Shown piece by piece: positions 24,007 to 32,104 of a stretch of DNA of 38,726 nucleotides (position 1 is the stretch's first letter; every line of letters starts with the position of its first letter). The DNA comes from Gammaproteobacteria bacterium (GTDB lineage Bacteria; Pseudomonadota; Gammaproteobacteria; Steroidobacterales; Steroidobacteraceae), in assembly GCA_003132025.1 (NCBI GenBank), contig PKWJ01000011.1:11633-50358 (forward strand). The letters are read 5' to 3'. The position numbers and the translations under genes were made by a program. The notes beneath the pieces were generated by a model. It saw nothing but the letters and a program-made list of their open reading frames with translations. It did no database searches and was not told the DNA's origin.

Positions 24007-24807
24007 TCAGGCCGCAGCCTGCTCGCTGATCCAGTCATAGCCACGCTTCTCGAGTTCCAGCGCCAGCGTGCGGTCGCCGCTGCGCGCGATACGGCCGCGT
24101 GCCAGCACATGCACGTAATCCGGCACCACGTAATCGAGCATGCGTTGATAGTGCGTTACCAGCACGATGGCGCGCTCGGCCGCGCGCATGGTGTTGATGC
24201 CATGAGCGACGACCTTGAGCGCGTCGATATCCAGGCCGGAGTCGGTCTCATCCAGCAGCGCCAGTTTCGGCTCCAGCACCAGCATCTGCAGAATCTCGTT
24301 ACGCTTCTTTTCTCCGCCCGAAAATCCTTCATTCACGCCGCGGCTGAGGAAACTCTCGTCGATCTGCATCAGCTTGATCTTGGCGCGCACTACAGCGAGG
24401 AACTCGAATGCGTCGAGTTCGGCCACGCCACGTTCGCGCCGCGCCGCGTTGACCGCGGCCTTGAGCAGATAGGCGTTGTTGACGCCCGGGATCTCGACCG
24501 GGTACTGAAAGCCCAGGAACAACCCGGCGCGTGCGCGCTGTTCCGGCGTCAACGCCAGCAGGTCGCGGCCCTCGAAACTGGCGGTACCCGATACGATCTC
24601 ATAACCGGGTCGGCCCGCCAGCACGTGCGCCAGCGTGCTCTTGCCCGAGCCGTTGGGTCCCATGATGGCATGCACTTCCCCGGCGCCGACCGCGAGCGAA
24701 ACTCCGCGCAGCACTTCCTGTCCGGCGACCTTGACGTGCAGATCGCGTATGTCGAGCAGCGCCGATGGCGCGGCGGTGCCGGCGCCAGGGTGGGTGTCGG
24801 TACTCAT
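24007..24807 (-). CDS. sufC: SufC, Fe-S assembly ATPase
   Basis: ABC-type ATPase of the SufBC2D complex, 266 residues. Walker A is GPNGSGKST (50-58), the Q-loop region [11 protein letters not shown], the signature [13 protein letters not shown], and Walker [17 protein letters not shown], followed by the H-loop VLVTHYQR. These are SufC-specific variants. ATG 24807 overlaps the sufB stop by 4 nt. A longer in-frame extension into sufB has no homology. ATP hydrolysis by SufC reshapes SufB and SufD during cluster assembly. Confidence 0.97.
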   Translation of the reverse strand: MSTDTHPGAGTAAPSALLDIRDLHVKVAGQEVLRGVSLAVGAGEVHAIMGPNGSGKSTLAHVLAGRPGYEIVSGTASFEGRDLLALTPEQRARAGLFLGFQYPVEIPGVNNAYLLKAAVNAARRERGVAELDAFEFLAVVRAKIKLMQIDESFLSRGVNEGFSGGEKKRNEILQMLVLEPKLALLDETDSGLDIDALKVVAHGINTMRAAERAIVLVTHYQRMLDYVVPDYVHVLARGRIARSGDRTLALELEKRGYDWISEQAAA

Positions 24808-26246
24808 CCGACCGCTCCTTCCAGGCTCACCGCCAGCAGATTCTGCGCTTCGACCGCGAACTCCATCGGCAGCTCCTTGAACACGGTGCGGCAGAAACCG
24901 CTGACGATCATGTTGACCGCATCTTCGGTACCGATACCGCGCTGCAGGCAGTAGAACAGCTGCTCCTCGCTGATGCGCGAGGTGCTGGCCTCGTGCTCGA
25001 CCGTGGCCGTGGGGTTGCGCACTTCGATGTACGGAAAGGTATGGGCCCCCGAATTCTTGCCCATCAACAGCGAGTCGCACTGAGTAAAATTGCGCGCCCC
25101 GGTCGCTGACGGCAGCATTTTCACCAGACCGCGGTAGGCGTTCTGGCCGTGACCGGCCGAGATGCCCTTGGAGACGATGGTGCTGCGGGTATTGGCCCCG
25201 ATGTGGACCATCTTGGTGCCGGTGTCGGCCTGCTGGTAGTTATTCACGGTCGCGACCGAGTAGAACTCGCCGACCGAATTTTCCCCGCGCAGGATGCAGC
25301 TGGGATACTTCCAGGTGATCGCCGATCCGGTCTCCACCTGGGTCCAGGAGATGCGCGCGTTGCGGCCGCGGCACTCGCCGCGCTTGGTGACGAAGTTATA
25401 GATGCCGCCGCGGCCATTCTCGTCGCCCGGGTACCAGTTCTGCACCGTCGAGTACTTGATCTGCGCATCGTCGAGCGCCACCAGCTCCACCACCGCGGCG
25501 TGCAGCTGGTTCTCATCGCGCATTGGGGCGGTGCATCCTTCCAGATAGCTCACGTACGCGCCTTTATCGGCGATGATCAGCGTGCGCTCGAACTGTCCGG
25601 TGTTGGCGGCGTTGATGCGAAAATAGGTCGACAGCTCCATCGGGCAGCGCACTCCGGGCGGCACGTAGACGAACGATCCGTCGGTGAACACCGCCGAGTT
25701 GAGCGTGGCGTAGAAGTTATCGGTGTAGGGCACGACCGAGCCGAGGTAACGCTCCAGCAGCGCCGGATGCTTCTGCACCGCCTCGGAGAACGGGCAGAAG
25801 ATCACGCCCGCCGCCGACAGCCGCTCCTTGAACGTGGTCGCGACCGAGACGCTGTCGAACACCGCGTCCACCGCGACGCCGGCCAGGCGCGCCCGCTCGT
25901 GCAGTGGCACGCCGAGTTTCTCATAGGTCGCCAGCAGCTTCGGATCGACGTCGGCCAGGCTCTTGGGCCCGTCCTTGGCCTGCTTCGGCGCCGAATAATA
26001 GGAGATGGCGCCGTAGTCGATCGGCTGGTAGCGCAAATGCGCCCAATGCGGCTCGCGCATGCCCTGCCAGTGGCGCAGCGCGCGCAGCCGCCAGTCGAGC
26101 AGAAACTGCGGTTCGCCCTTCTTGCGCGAGATCAGCCGCACCACGCTCTCGTCCAGACCCGGGGCTACGGTGTCGGACTCGATATCGGTGATGAACCCGT
26201 GCCGATAGCTGCGGTTGACCAGCGCGTCGATGTCAGGCGTGCTCAC
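24804..26246 (-). CDS. sufB: SufB, Fe-S scaffold subunit
   Basis: Main scaffold subunit, 480 residues. The N-terminus has the SufB pattern [23 protein letters not shown]. The middle has [19 protein letters not shown] and [28 protein letters not shown]. The C-terminal conserved cysteine is in [11 protein letters not shown], matching the essential SufB Cys405 of E. coli by motif. [20 protein letters not shown] also fits. The ATG overlaps the regulator's stop (4 nt), so it is translationally coupled to it. Confidence 0.97.
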   Translation of the reverse strand: MSTPDIDALVNRSYRHGFITDIESDTVAPGLDESVVRLISRKKGEPQFLLDWRLRALRHWQGMREPHWAHLRYQPIDYGAISYYSAPKQAKDGPKSLADVDPKLLATYEKLGVPLHERARLAGVAVDAVFDSVSVATTFKERLSAAGVIFCPFSEAVQKHPALLERYLGSVVPYTDNFYATLNSAVFTDGSFVYVPPGVRCPMELSTYFRINAANTGQFERTLIIADKGAYVSYLEGCTAPMRDENQLHAAVVELVALDDAQIKYSTVQNWYPGDENGRGGIYNFVTKRGECRGRNARISWTQVETGSAITWKYPSCILRGENSVGEFYSVATVNNYQQADTGTKMVHIGANTRSTIVSKGISAGHGQNAYRGLVKMLPSATGARNFTQCDSLLMGKNSGAHTFPYIEVRNPTATVEHEASTSRISEEQLFYCLQRGIGTEDAVNMIVSGFCRTVFKELPMEFAVEAQNLLAVSLEGAVG

Positions 26247-26710
26247 AGCGGCCCCCGTTTGAGCAGCGGGAAGCCGCGATCGAGCGCGGACGGGTGGCCG
26301 CCGCTGCCGCTCAGGCCCGCCAGTTCAAGCAGCGTGATCTCCTGCAGCGAGCGCCTGATCGCCAGGTTGACCCGCTGCCAGGCACGGCCCACCAGACAGC
26401 TGCTCTCGATGCAGCAATGACTTTCGCTGCTGGCACATTCAGTCAGTGCGACCGGGCCGTCCAGTGCGTCCAGGATCTGCGCCGCCGTGATCTGGGCGGC
26501 CGGGCGCGCCAGCAGATAGCCGCCGTGCAGGCCGCGCGTGGAAAGCACCAGACCGCGCCGGTGCAGTTGCTTGAGCAGTTTCGAGACCGTCGGGACAGCC
26601 AGGCGAGTTTCCCCGGCGAGCTGCCCGGCGGTGAAGCGCCGCTCGGGCTCTGCTGCCAGGCGGGCCAGGATCACCGTGGCGTAGTCGGTCAGTTTGCTGA
26701 TGCGCAACAT
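26243..26710 (-). CDS. Rrf2-family SUF operon regulator (IscR-like)
   Basis: Transcription factor of 155 residues. The winged helix-turn-helix (about 8-70) reads [35 protein letters not shown], with the wing [10 protein letters not shown] cluster-ligand cysteine set follows: Cys92, Cys99 (plus Cys100) and Cys105, close to IscR's Cys92/98/104. It probably carries an Fe-S cluster and represses or tunes the operon by cluster status. It starts 10 nt downstream of a perfect palindrome (26721-26740) and leads sufBCDSUT, as in SUF operons with an autoregulatory Rrf2 protein. Confidence 0.93.
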   Translation of the reverse strand: MLRISKLTDYATVILARLAAEPERRFTAGQLAGETRLAVPTVSKLLKQLHRRGLVLSTRGLHGGYLLARPAAQITAAQILDALDGPVALTECASSESHCCIESSCLVGRAWQRVNLAIRRSLQEITLLELAGLSGSGGHPSALDRGFPLLKRGPL

Positions 26711-26720
26711 TAGGCAGCCT

Positions 26721-26740
26721 CTAAACTAGGACTAGTTTAG
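26721..26740. promoter_or_regulatory. Palindromic operator candidate for the SUF regulator
   Basis: CTAAACTAG and CTAGTTTAG form perfect 9-bp arms around a central GA, 20 bp in all. It is AT-rich in a G+C-rich region and sits directly in front of the Rrf2 gene. Read on the minus strand, a TATAGT -10-like box overlaps its upstream side (26746-26741), so a protein bound here would cover the transcription start. The dyad shape and place fit an Rrf2/IscR-type operator, though it is not a clear match to either E. coli IscR consensus. Confidence 0.7.
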
Positions 26741-26816
26741 TACTATATGGGTTGAATGAGAAGCTGGTCGCCGCTTTGGTATCCTGCGGGGCTGAATTCA
26801 GGAGGGATGGAGATTT

Positions 26817-27839
26817 ATGAGTTCTAGCGACCTGGAAGCGGTGGCCACCGGCATGGTGGCGAAGGACAAAGGGCTGCTGGCGGCCGATGAAAGCAATGCC
26901 ACGATCGCCAAACGCCTGGCCAAGATCGGCAGCGAGAACACCGAGGAGCAGCGCCGCAGCTATCGCGAGTTGCTGTTCACCACCCCGGGGATTTCGCAGT
27001 GGATCAGCGGTGCGATTCTGTACGACGAGACCATCCGGCAGAAAACCCGCGACGGCGTCGCGTTCCCGGACTATCTGGCCAAGCTGGGCATCATCCCGGG
27101 CATCAAGGTCGACACCGGCGCCAAGCCGCTGGCCGGCTTTCCCGGCGAAACCATTACCGAGGGCCTCGATGGCCTGCGTGAGCGGTTGATCGAGTACTAC
27201 AAGCTCGGCGCGCGCTTTGCCAAGTGGCGCGCGGTGATCGATATCGGTGACGGCATACCGACTCGATTTGCGATCGAAGCCAATGCGCATGCGCTGGCGC
27301 GCTATGCCGCGCTGTGTCAGGAACAGAATATCGTGCCGATCGTCGAGCCCGAGGTGTTGATGGATGGGGCGCATACGCAGGAGCGTTGCGAGGCCGTTAC
27401 CGACCTGGTGCTGGCCGAAGTGTTTGCGCAGCTCGGGCGTCACCGCATCCATCTGGAGGGCATGATACTGAAGCCCAACATGGTGATCTCCGGCAAGAAA
27501 TGCCCCAAGCAGGCAACCCCGGACCAGGTCGCCAGCGCCACGGTGCGTTGCCTCAAGCGCCACGTGCCGGCCGCCGTCCCCGGCATCATGTTCCTGTCCG
27601 GCGGCCAGTCGCCGGCCGAGGCCGCGCTGCACCTGTCGCTGATGAATCGGCTCGGGCCGCTGCCCTGGCAGCTCTCGTTCAGCTACGGTCGCGCGCTGCA
27701 GGATGCCGCACTCAGCGCCTGGGGCGGCAAGGCCGCCAATTTTGCCGCCGGACAGAAGGAGTTTCAAAAGTGGTCGCGCCTCAATGGTCTGGCGCGCAGC
27801 GGCGGTTTCAAGGCCGGCATGGAGCAGCAGGCGGCGTGA
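26817..27839 (+). CDS. Fructose-bisphosphate aldolase, class I
   Basis: Schiff-base aldolase cleaving fructose-1,6-bisphosphate into two triose phosphates. The 340-residue protein resembles eukaryotic-type class I aldolases. It has GLLAADESNATIAKR near the start, IPGIKVDTGAKPL and KWRAVIDIGDG. Glu and Lys of VPIVEPEVLMDGAH and the Schiff-base Lys219 in GMILKPNMV follow. FLSGGQSPAEA is the substrate-phosphate loop. AGGAGGG lies 10 nt before the ATG, the strongest Shine-Dalgarno in this part of the window. Its TGA overlaps the mlaF GTG by 4 nt, an unexpected pairing of a glycolytic gene with a lipid transport operon. Confidence 0.95.
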   Translation: MSSSDLEAVATGMVAKDKGLLAADESNATIAKRLAKIGSENTEEQRRSYRELLFTTPGISQWISGAILYDETIRQKTRDGVAFPDYLAKLGIIPGIKVDTGAKPLAGFPGETITEGLDGLRERLIEYYKLGARFAKWRAVIDIGDGIPTRFAIEANAHALARYAALCQEQNIVPIVEPEVLMDGAHTQERCEAVTDLVLAEVFAQLGRHRIHLEGMILKPNMVISGKKCPKQATPDQVASATVRCLKRHVPAAVPGIMFLSGGQSPAEAALHLSLMNRLGPLPWQLSFSYGRALQDAALSAWGGKAANFAAGQKEFQKWSRLNGLARSGGFKAGMEQQAA

Positions 27840-28648
27840 TCGATGACGACGCCGTCGTGACCGTACGCGACGTGCACTACGCCATCGGTACGCACGTCAT
27901 CTTCAAGGGCCTGAACGTGCAGGTGCGCCGCGGGGCGATCACCGCGGTCATGGGCCCGAGCGGTACCGGCAAGACCACACTGCTGCGGCTGATCATGGGC
28001 CAGGTGGTAGCCAAGCGCGGCACGGTGCGCGTGTTCGGTGAGAATGTGGCGCGACTCAAGCGGCGCGAGCTCTACCGGCTGCGCCAGCGCGTCGGTCTGT
28101 TGTTTCAGAGCGGCGCCCTGCTGACCGATCTGTCGGTGTTCGAGAACGTGGCATTTCCGCTGCGCGAGCATGCCCACCTGCCCGAGCCGGTGCTGCGCGA
28201 GCTGGTGCTGATGAAACTGCAGGCGGTCGGACTGCGCGGTGCCGCGGACATGGTGCCGGCCGAACTCTCGGGCGGCATGGCGCGGCGGGTTGCGTTGGCA
28301 CGCGCCATCGTGATGGATCCGGAAGTGCTCATTTATGACGAGCCGTTTGTCGGCCTGGATCCGATCTCCATGGGCGTGATCGTGCGGCTGATCCAGTCGC
28401 TCAATCGTCTGCTGGGCATCACCACCATCGTGGTGTCGCACGATGTGCGGGAAATCGGCGCCATCGCCAACTACAGCTACCTGCTGTCGGAGGGCGAGGT
28501 GGTGGCCGAAGGCACGCCGGCCGAGCTCAATGCGGAACGCAAGGGGGTGGTGCGGCAGTTCATGAGCGGTACCCCGGATGGCCCGGTGCCGTTTCATTAT
28601 CCGGCACGCGATTACTTCGAGCAGCTGCTCGAACGCCCGGGCACATGA
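27836..28648 (+). CDS. mlaF: MlaF, phospholipid ABC transporter ATPase
   Basis: Cytoplasmic ATPase of the MlaFEDB complex that moves phospholipids between inner membrane and MlaC. Length is 270 residues. Walker A is GPSGTGKT (40-47). LLFQSGALLTDLSVFENVAFPLREH is the Mla-type Q-loop region. The signature is LSGGMARRVALARA and Walker B is VLIYDEPFVGLDP. The GTG at 27836 lies in the fba stop (GTGA). An upstream extension in frame would run through fba and is not real. Confidence 0.96.
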   Translation: MIDDDAVVTVRDVHYAIGTHVIFKGLNVQVRRGAITAVMGPSGTGKTTLLRLIMGQVVAKRGTVRVFGENVARLKRRELYRLRQRVGLLFQSGALLTDLSVFENVAFPLREHAHLPEPVLRELVLMKLQAVGLRGAADMVPAELSGGMARRVALARAIVMDPEVLIYDEPFVGLDPISMGVIVRLIQSLNRLLGITTIVVSHDVREIGAIANYSYLLSEGEVVAEGTPAELNAERKGVVRQFMSGTPDGPVPFHYPARDYFEQLLERPGT

Positions 28649-29430
28649 GGGCGGCCGATCGCGTCGGCGCCCTGTTGCAGCACCGCTGGAAGGCGCTCGA
28701 TGCACTCGCCAAGATTGGCGCCGTATCGCTGTTTCTGCTGCGTCTGCTCGGCCAATGCATTCCGTGCCTGGCGCGTCCGTGGCTAGTGGTGCAGCAGATC
28801 TACAACGCCGGCGCACGTTCACTGGTTATCATCACGCTCAGCGGCCTGTTCGTCGGCATGGTGCTGGGACTTCAGGGCTACGACCTGCTGCAGCGTTTCG
28901 GCTCGGAATCCGCGGTCGGCGTGGTGGCGGCGCTGGGGCTCATCAAGGAGCTCGGCCCGGTGCTCACGGCGCTGCTGTTTGCCGGCCGCGCGGGCACCGC
29001 GCTGTGTTCGGAGATCGGACTCATGGCGGCGACCGATCAGCTCGCGGCCATGGAGATGATGGCGGTGGACCCGGTGCGCCATGTGGTCGCGCCGCGATTT
29101 CTCGGCGGAATCATTGCGGTGCCACTGCTGGCGGCGATCTTCAACTGCATCGGCATCTACGGCGCGCAGTTGATCGGCGTGACCATGATGGGCATCCAGT
29201 CCGGTACCTTCTGGTCGCAGATGCAAAACGCGGTGCAGTTGCGCGATGTCAACGAGGGGCTGATCAAGAGCGTAGCGTTCGGGGCCGCCTGCAGTCTGCT
29301 CGCGGTGTACGAGGGTTATCACGCGGAGCCGACCGCCGAGGGGGTGGGGCTGGCCACCACGCGCACCGTGGTGAGCTCGGCGGTGCTGGTGCTGCTGCTC
29401 GATTACATCTTGACCGCGGCCTTTCTCTAA
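28645..29430 (+). CDS. mlaE: MlaE, phospholipid ABC transporter permease
   Basis: Inner-membrane permease of the Mla complex, 261 residues with about five to six hydrophobic helices. The conserved MlaE core is FVGMVLGLQGYDLLQRFG, then GLIKELGPVLTALLFAGRAGTALCSEIG and MKATEQL-like LMAATDQLAAMEMMAVDP. The ATG overlaps the mlaF stop by 4 nt. Its role is to provide the membrane path and the dimer onto which the MlaD ring sits. Confidence 0.96.
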   Translation: MRAADRVGALLQHRWKALDALAKIGAVSLFLLRLLGQCIPCLARPWLVVQQIYNAGARSLVIITLSGLFVGMVLGLQGYDLLQRFGSESAVGVVAALGLIKELGPVLTALLFAGRAGTALCSEIGLMAATDQLAAMEMMAVDPVRHVVAPRFLGGIIAVPLLAAIFNCIGIYGAQLIGVTMMGIQSGTFWSQMQNAVQLRDVNEGLIKSVAFGAACSLLAVYEGYHAEPTAEGVGLATTRTVVSSAVLVLLLDYILTAAFL

Positions 29431-29452
29431 GCCCGGCACGGAGGATTACGTC

Positions 29453-29971
29453 ATGGCGCAGGCGAATCGATCGATTGAGGTTGGCACCGGCCTGTTCGTG
29501 CTGCTGGGTTTCGTGGCACTGGGGTTTCTGACTACACAGCTACCCGGCAGTGGCTTACATCTAAAGCGGGCATCGGAGAGTTACGCTGTGACCGCAAAGT
29601 TTGATGATATCGGCGGTTTGAAAGTCGGGGCACCGGTAACGATGTCGGGAGTGCCGGTTGGCCAGGTGGGCGCGATCGGCTACGACATGTCGGTAAACCG
29701 GGCGTCGGTGACACTGACGATCGACCGTCACTTTGATCATATACCGGACGACAGCGATGCGGCGATCCAGACCTCCGGGCTGCTCGGCGCCAATTACATT
29801 GCCATCTCACCCGGCGGTTCGGAAACCTTTCTGCACGCCGGCGGTCAGCTGCAGTTCACGCAATCGGCGATCGTCATCGAGACCCTGATCAACAAGCTCT
29901 TTGCGAACTTTTCCAGCGCCAAGAATTCGGGCGACGACAACAAGGTCGCCCCGAGTAAGCCTGCGAAGTGA
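29453..29971 (+). CDS. mlaD: MlaD, MCE-domain substrate-binding protein
   Basis: Inner-membrane-anchored protein that forms a hexameric lipid-binding ring in the periplasm. A single N-terminal helix (VGTGLFVLLGFVALGFLTTQL) precedes the MCE domain, which reads YAVTAKFDDIGGLKVGAPVTMSGVPVGQV, and AAIQTSGLLGANYIAISPGG. The C-terminal helix (IETLINKLFANFS) matches the pore-lining helix of MlaD. Length is 172 residues. A GGAGG box is seen 8 nt before the ATG. Confidence 0.96.
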   Translation: MAQANRSIEVGTGLFVLLGFVALGFLTTQLPGSGLHLKRASESYAVTAKFDDIGGLKVGAPVTMSGVPVGQVGAIGYDMSVNRASVTLTIDRHFDHIPDDSDAAIQTSGLLGANYIAISPGGSETFLHAGGQLQFTQSAIVIETLINKLFANFSSAKNSGDDNKVAPSKPAK

Positions 29972-29978
29972 GGCGGTT

Positions 29979-30686
29979 ATGCGACAACTGATGTTGGTGA
30001 TGACGATTGGATTGAGCCTCGGCGTGCCGCTGGCTGGCGCGGCCGCGGCGGCGTCGCCGCCGGCAGCCGCGCCAGCCGTTTCGGGCGCGGCGACCGATCT
30101 TGCCGCCTCGGTCGACGCCAGCGGACCAGGCCAACTGGTGCAGACCGCTGCCACCGCCATGCTCAAGGACCTGGACGCCCACCGCAGCGACTACCGCGCG
30201 AATCCGGCCAAGGTGCATGAGCTGGTGGACCAGGTGCTGCTGCCGCATTTCGACACCGAGTATTCCGCGCGCCTGGTGCTCGGCAAACACTGGACCGCGG
30301 CGAGCGATACCCAGCGCCAGCGGTTCATCAAGGCGTTCTATAAGTCACTGCTGAACAACTACGGCGATGCCCTGGTAGATTTTACCGCTGACCGGCTCAA
30401 GGTGTTTCCATACACCGGTGATGCCAACGCATCATTTGCCACCGTGCGCACGCAGGTGCGCAAGAGCGATGGCTCGCAGGTTGCCGTCAACTACAGTCTG
30501 CGTCGCACCGACCAGGGCTGGAAGGCGTGGGATGTGGTCATCGAAGGCATCAGCTACGTCAAGAGTTTCCGTGATGATTTCAGTTCCGAGATCGACCAGA
30601 AGGGCCTCGATGAGGTGATCGCACGGCTGGAAGCCGGTGATACACCTGGCACCATCAAAGGTGCCGCCGCCGGCACCAAAGGCTAG
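29979..30686 (+). CDS. mlaC: MlaC, periplasmic phospholipid carrier
   Basis: Soluble lipid shuttle between MlaA-porin in the outer membrane and MlaFEDB. ATG 29979 gives a Sec signal peptide (MRQLMLVMTIGLSLGVPLAG, cleavage after the Ala run about residue 25). The mature part has the MlaC family pattern: VHELVDQVLLPHFDTEYSARLVLGKHW, FIKAFYKSLLNNYGDALVDF and WKAWDVVIEGISYVKSFRDDF. Length is 235 residues, slightly longer than E. coli MlaC because of an Ala/Pro-rich spacer after the signal peptide. The gene follows mlaD after 7 nt. Confidence 0.95.
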   Translation: MRQLMLVMTIGLSLGVPLAGAAAAASPPAAAPAVSGAATDLAASVDASGPGQLVQTAATAMLKDLDAHRSDYRANPAKVHELVDQVLLPHFDTEYSARLVLGKHWTAASDTQRQRFIKAFYKSLLNNYGDALVDFTADRLKVFPYTGDANASFATVRTQVRKSDGSQVAVNYSLRRTDQGWKAWDVVIEGISYVKSFRDDFSSEIDQKGLDEVIARLEAGDTPGTIKGAAAGTKG

Positions 30687-30689
30687 CGC

Positions 30690-31073
30690 GTGGCCGAAAG
30701 TCGTATCGCGCCGGGCGCACCCCTCATGACCGAGGTCGCCGCGCATGCGGCGTTTGCTCCCGTCTCGGAGGACGTCTATCGGCTCGAAGCGCCGCTCACG
30801 TTCGCCACGGTCGCCGCGCTGCGTAGTCCGGGATTGGCGCTGATCGCTTCGGTCAAGACTGAACTCACGATCGATCTCGAGGCCGTTCCCCAGGTCGACA
30901 GTGCCGGCCTGGCGCTGCTGATCGACTGGCTGGGCACAGCGCGCGCGCGTTCGTGCCAACTGCGCTACGACAAGCCGGGAGAGACGCTGCTGTCGCTGGC
31001 GCGGCTGAGTGAAGTGGAACCACTGCTGAGCGGTTGCTGGCGACGACGCGGGCGCCGCTCGGGCGACGCGTAA
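30690..31073 (+). CDS. mlaB: MlaB, STAS-domain subunit
   Basis: Small cytoplasmic STAS protein that stabilises and activates MlaF. The domain (about residues 28-115) reads LEAPLTFATVAALRSPG and the conserved STAS loop LTIDLEAVPQVDSAGLALLIDWL, with Ser at the usual phosphorylatable or MlaF-contact position. GTG 30690 is 3 nt after the mlaC stop. ATG 30726 is an alternative start that would remove 12 residues. The Arg-rich C-terminus (CWRRRGRRSGDA) is unusual but small. Confidence 0.9.
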   Translation: MAESRIAPGAPLMTEVAAHAAFAPVSEDVYRLEAPLTFATVAALRSPGLALIASVKTELTIDLEAVPQVDSAGLALLIDWLGTARARSCQLRYDKPGETLLSLARLSEVEPLLSGCWRRRGRRSGDA

Positions 31074-31085
31074 GGGCGCCCGCGT

Positions 31086-32048
31086 CTACTTCGGCGGCTG
31101 GGCGTCCGGTGGGGGAAGCGCAGGGTTCGCAGCGGGCGCCGGCGACGCCGGCGGGGCCGCGCTCGGTATGGCAGGCGCGCCAGGCATGGCAGTTGCGCCG
31201 GGCACGGCAGCCGCGCCCTTGTCAGGGGCCGCAGGCGGTAAATCGCCGGTATCACCGGCATCCGGAAATTCCTCGTCCGGTGTCACGGCGCCACCATTGA
31301 TGAGATAGTCACGCCGCTGCAGGTAGGCGCTGCGCACGAAGGCGTATGGATCGTAGGCGCTGTCGAGCAGCCGATCCACATCCAGCAACTGCGCCCGCAA
31401 ATTCACCAGATTGATCGCGTACAGGCTCCATTCGATGTAGCCGTTGTTGTGGAACAGTTTGACCGTTTCGTACTCGTGCAGCAGCAGCCAATCCGGTACC
31501 AGGCCGATGCCATCGCGTACGGTGGATGGGCCCAGCAGCGGCAACATCAGGTAGGGCCCGCTGTGCGCACCCCATTTACCCAGTGTCTGGCCGAAGTCCG
31601 CCCCATGGCGGTCCAGACCCATACGGCTGGCGGGATCGAACAGGCCGCCGATCCCTATGCTGGTGTTGACCACGAGGCGCGCGGTATCGCTGGCGCCGTC
31701 TGTGAAATTGCCCTGCAGGAACTGATTGACAATCGTGGTCGGGTAGCCAAGGTTGCTCAGGAAATTATTGACCGCGGTTCGGATCGGTTGCGGAATTACC
31801 TTCACGTACCCCCGGGCCACTGGTCGCAGCAGGGCGTGATCGAGCTTGCTGTTAAACACGTATACCGTACGGTTGAAGCGTTCAAAGCGATCGCGCGGGT
31901 CCGGCTTGCCGCTCGGCAAAGTGGCACAACCACTCAATCCCAGGTACAGCGCCAGCAGTGCCAGCGCGGCAGGAGCGCGCGTGATGGGGCAGGGGAATGA
32001 GAGGAGCGAGCGTCGTTGTGCTTGGGCGGCAATGAGGTGACGCGGCAT
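31086..32048 (-). CDS. mlaA: MlaA (VacJ) outer-membrane lipoprotein
   Basis: Outer-membrane lipoprotein that removes misplaced phospholipids from the outer leaflet and passes them to MlaC. The lipobox LSGC has Cys41 and +2 Ala, which fits outer-membrane sorting. The VacJ core follows: DPRDRFERFNRTVYVFNSKLDHALLRPVARGY, FLSNLGYPTTIVNQFLQGN, DFGQTLGKWGAHSGPYLMLPLLGPSTVRD. Residues about 260-320 are a Pro/Ala-rich low-complexity tail that E. coli MlaA lacks. It is convergent to mlaB with a 12-nt gap, so all six mla genes are together. A hairpin abuts the start codon, and no other good in-frame start exists before the lipobox. Confidence 0.95.
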   Translation of the reverse strand: MPRHLIAAQAQRRSLLSFPCPITRAPAALALLALYLGLSGCATLPSGKPDPRDRFERFNRTVYVFNSKLDHALLRPVARGYVKVIPQPIRTAVNNFLSNLGYPTTIVNQFLQGNFTDGASDTARLVVNTSIGIGGLFDPASRMGLDRHGADFGQTLGKWGAHSGPYLMLPLLGPSTVRDGIGLVPDWLLLHEYETVKLFHNNGYIEWSLYAINLVNLRAQLLDVDRLLDSAYDPYAFVRSAYLQRRDYLINGGAVTPDEEFPDAGDTGDLPPAAPDKGAAAVPGATAMPGAPAIPSAAPPASPAPAANPALPPPDAQPPK

Positions 32049-32078
32049 GGGGCGCGAGTGTAACAGCTTGCGCGCCCC
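32049..32078 (-). promoter_or_regulatory. Hairpin directly abutting the mlaA start codon
   Basis: Arms GGGGCGCG (32049-32056) and CGCGCCCC (32071-32078) are perfect 8-bp complements around a 14-nt loop. On the mlaA transcript the hairpin ends one base before the AUG, where a ribosome would need single-stranded RNA. No Shine-Dalgarno is visible. It could limit mlaA translation, or stop some transcripts coming from bepA, but there is no U-run. Confidence 0.5.
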
Positions 32079-32104
32079 CGATATTGCGCCGCGGCGTGCA
32101 GGTT

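Noticed and set aside
27314-27835. Upstream extension of mlaF inside the aldolase gene
   Set aside because: It overlaps the conserved aldolase in another frame; the ABC domain begins right after GTG 27836.
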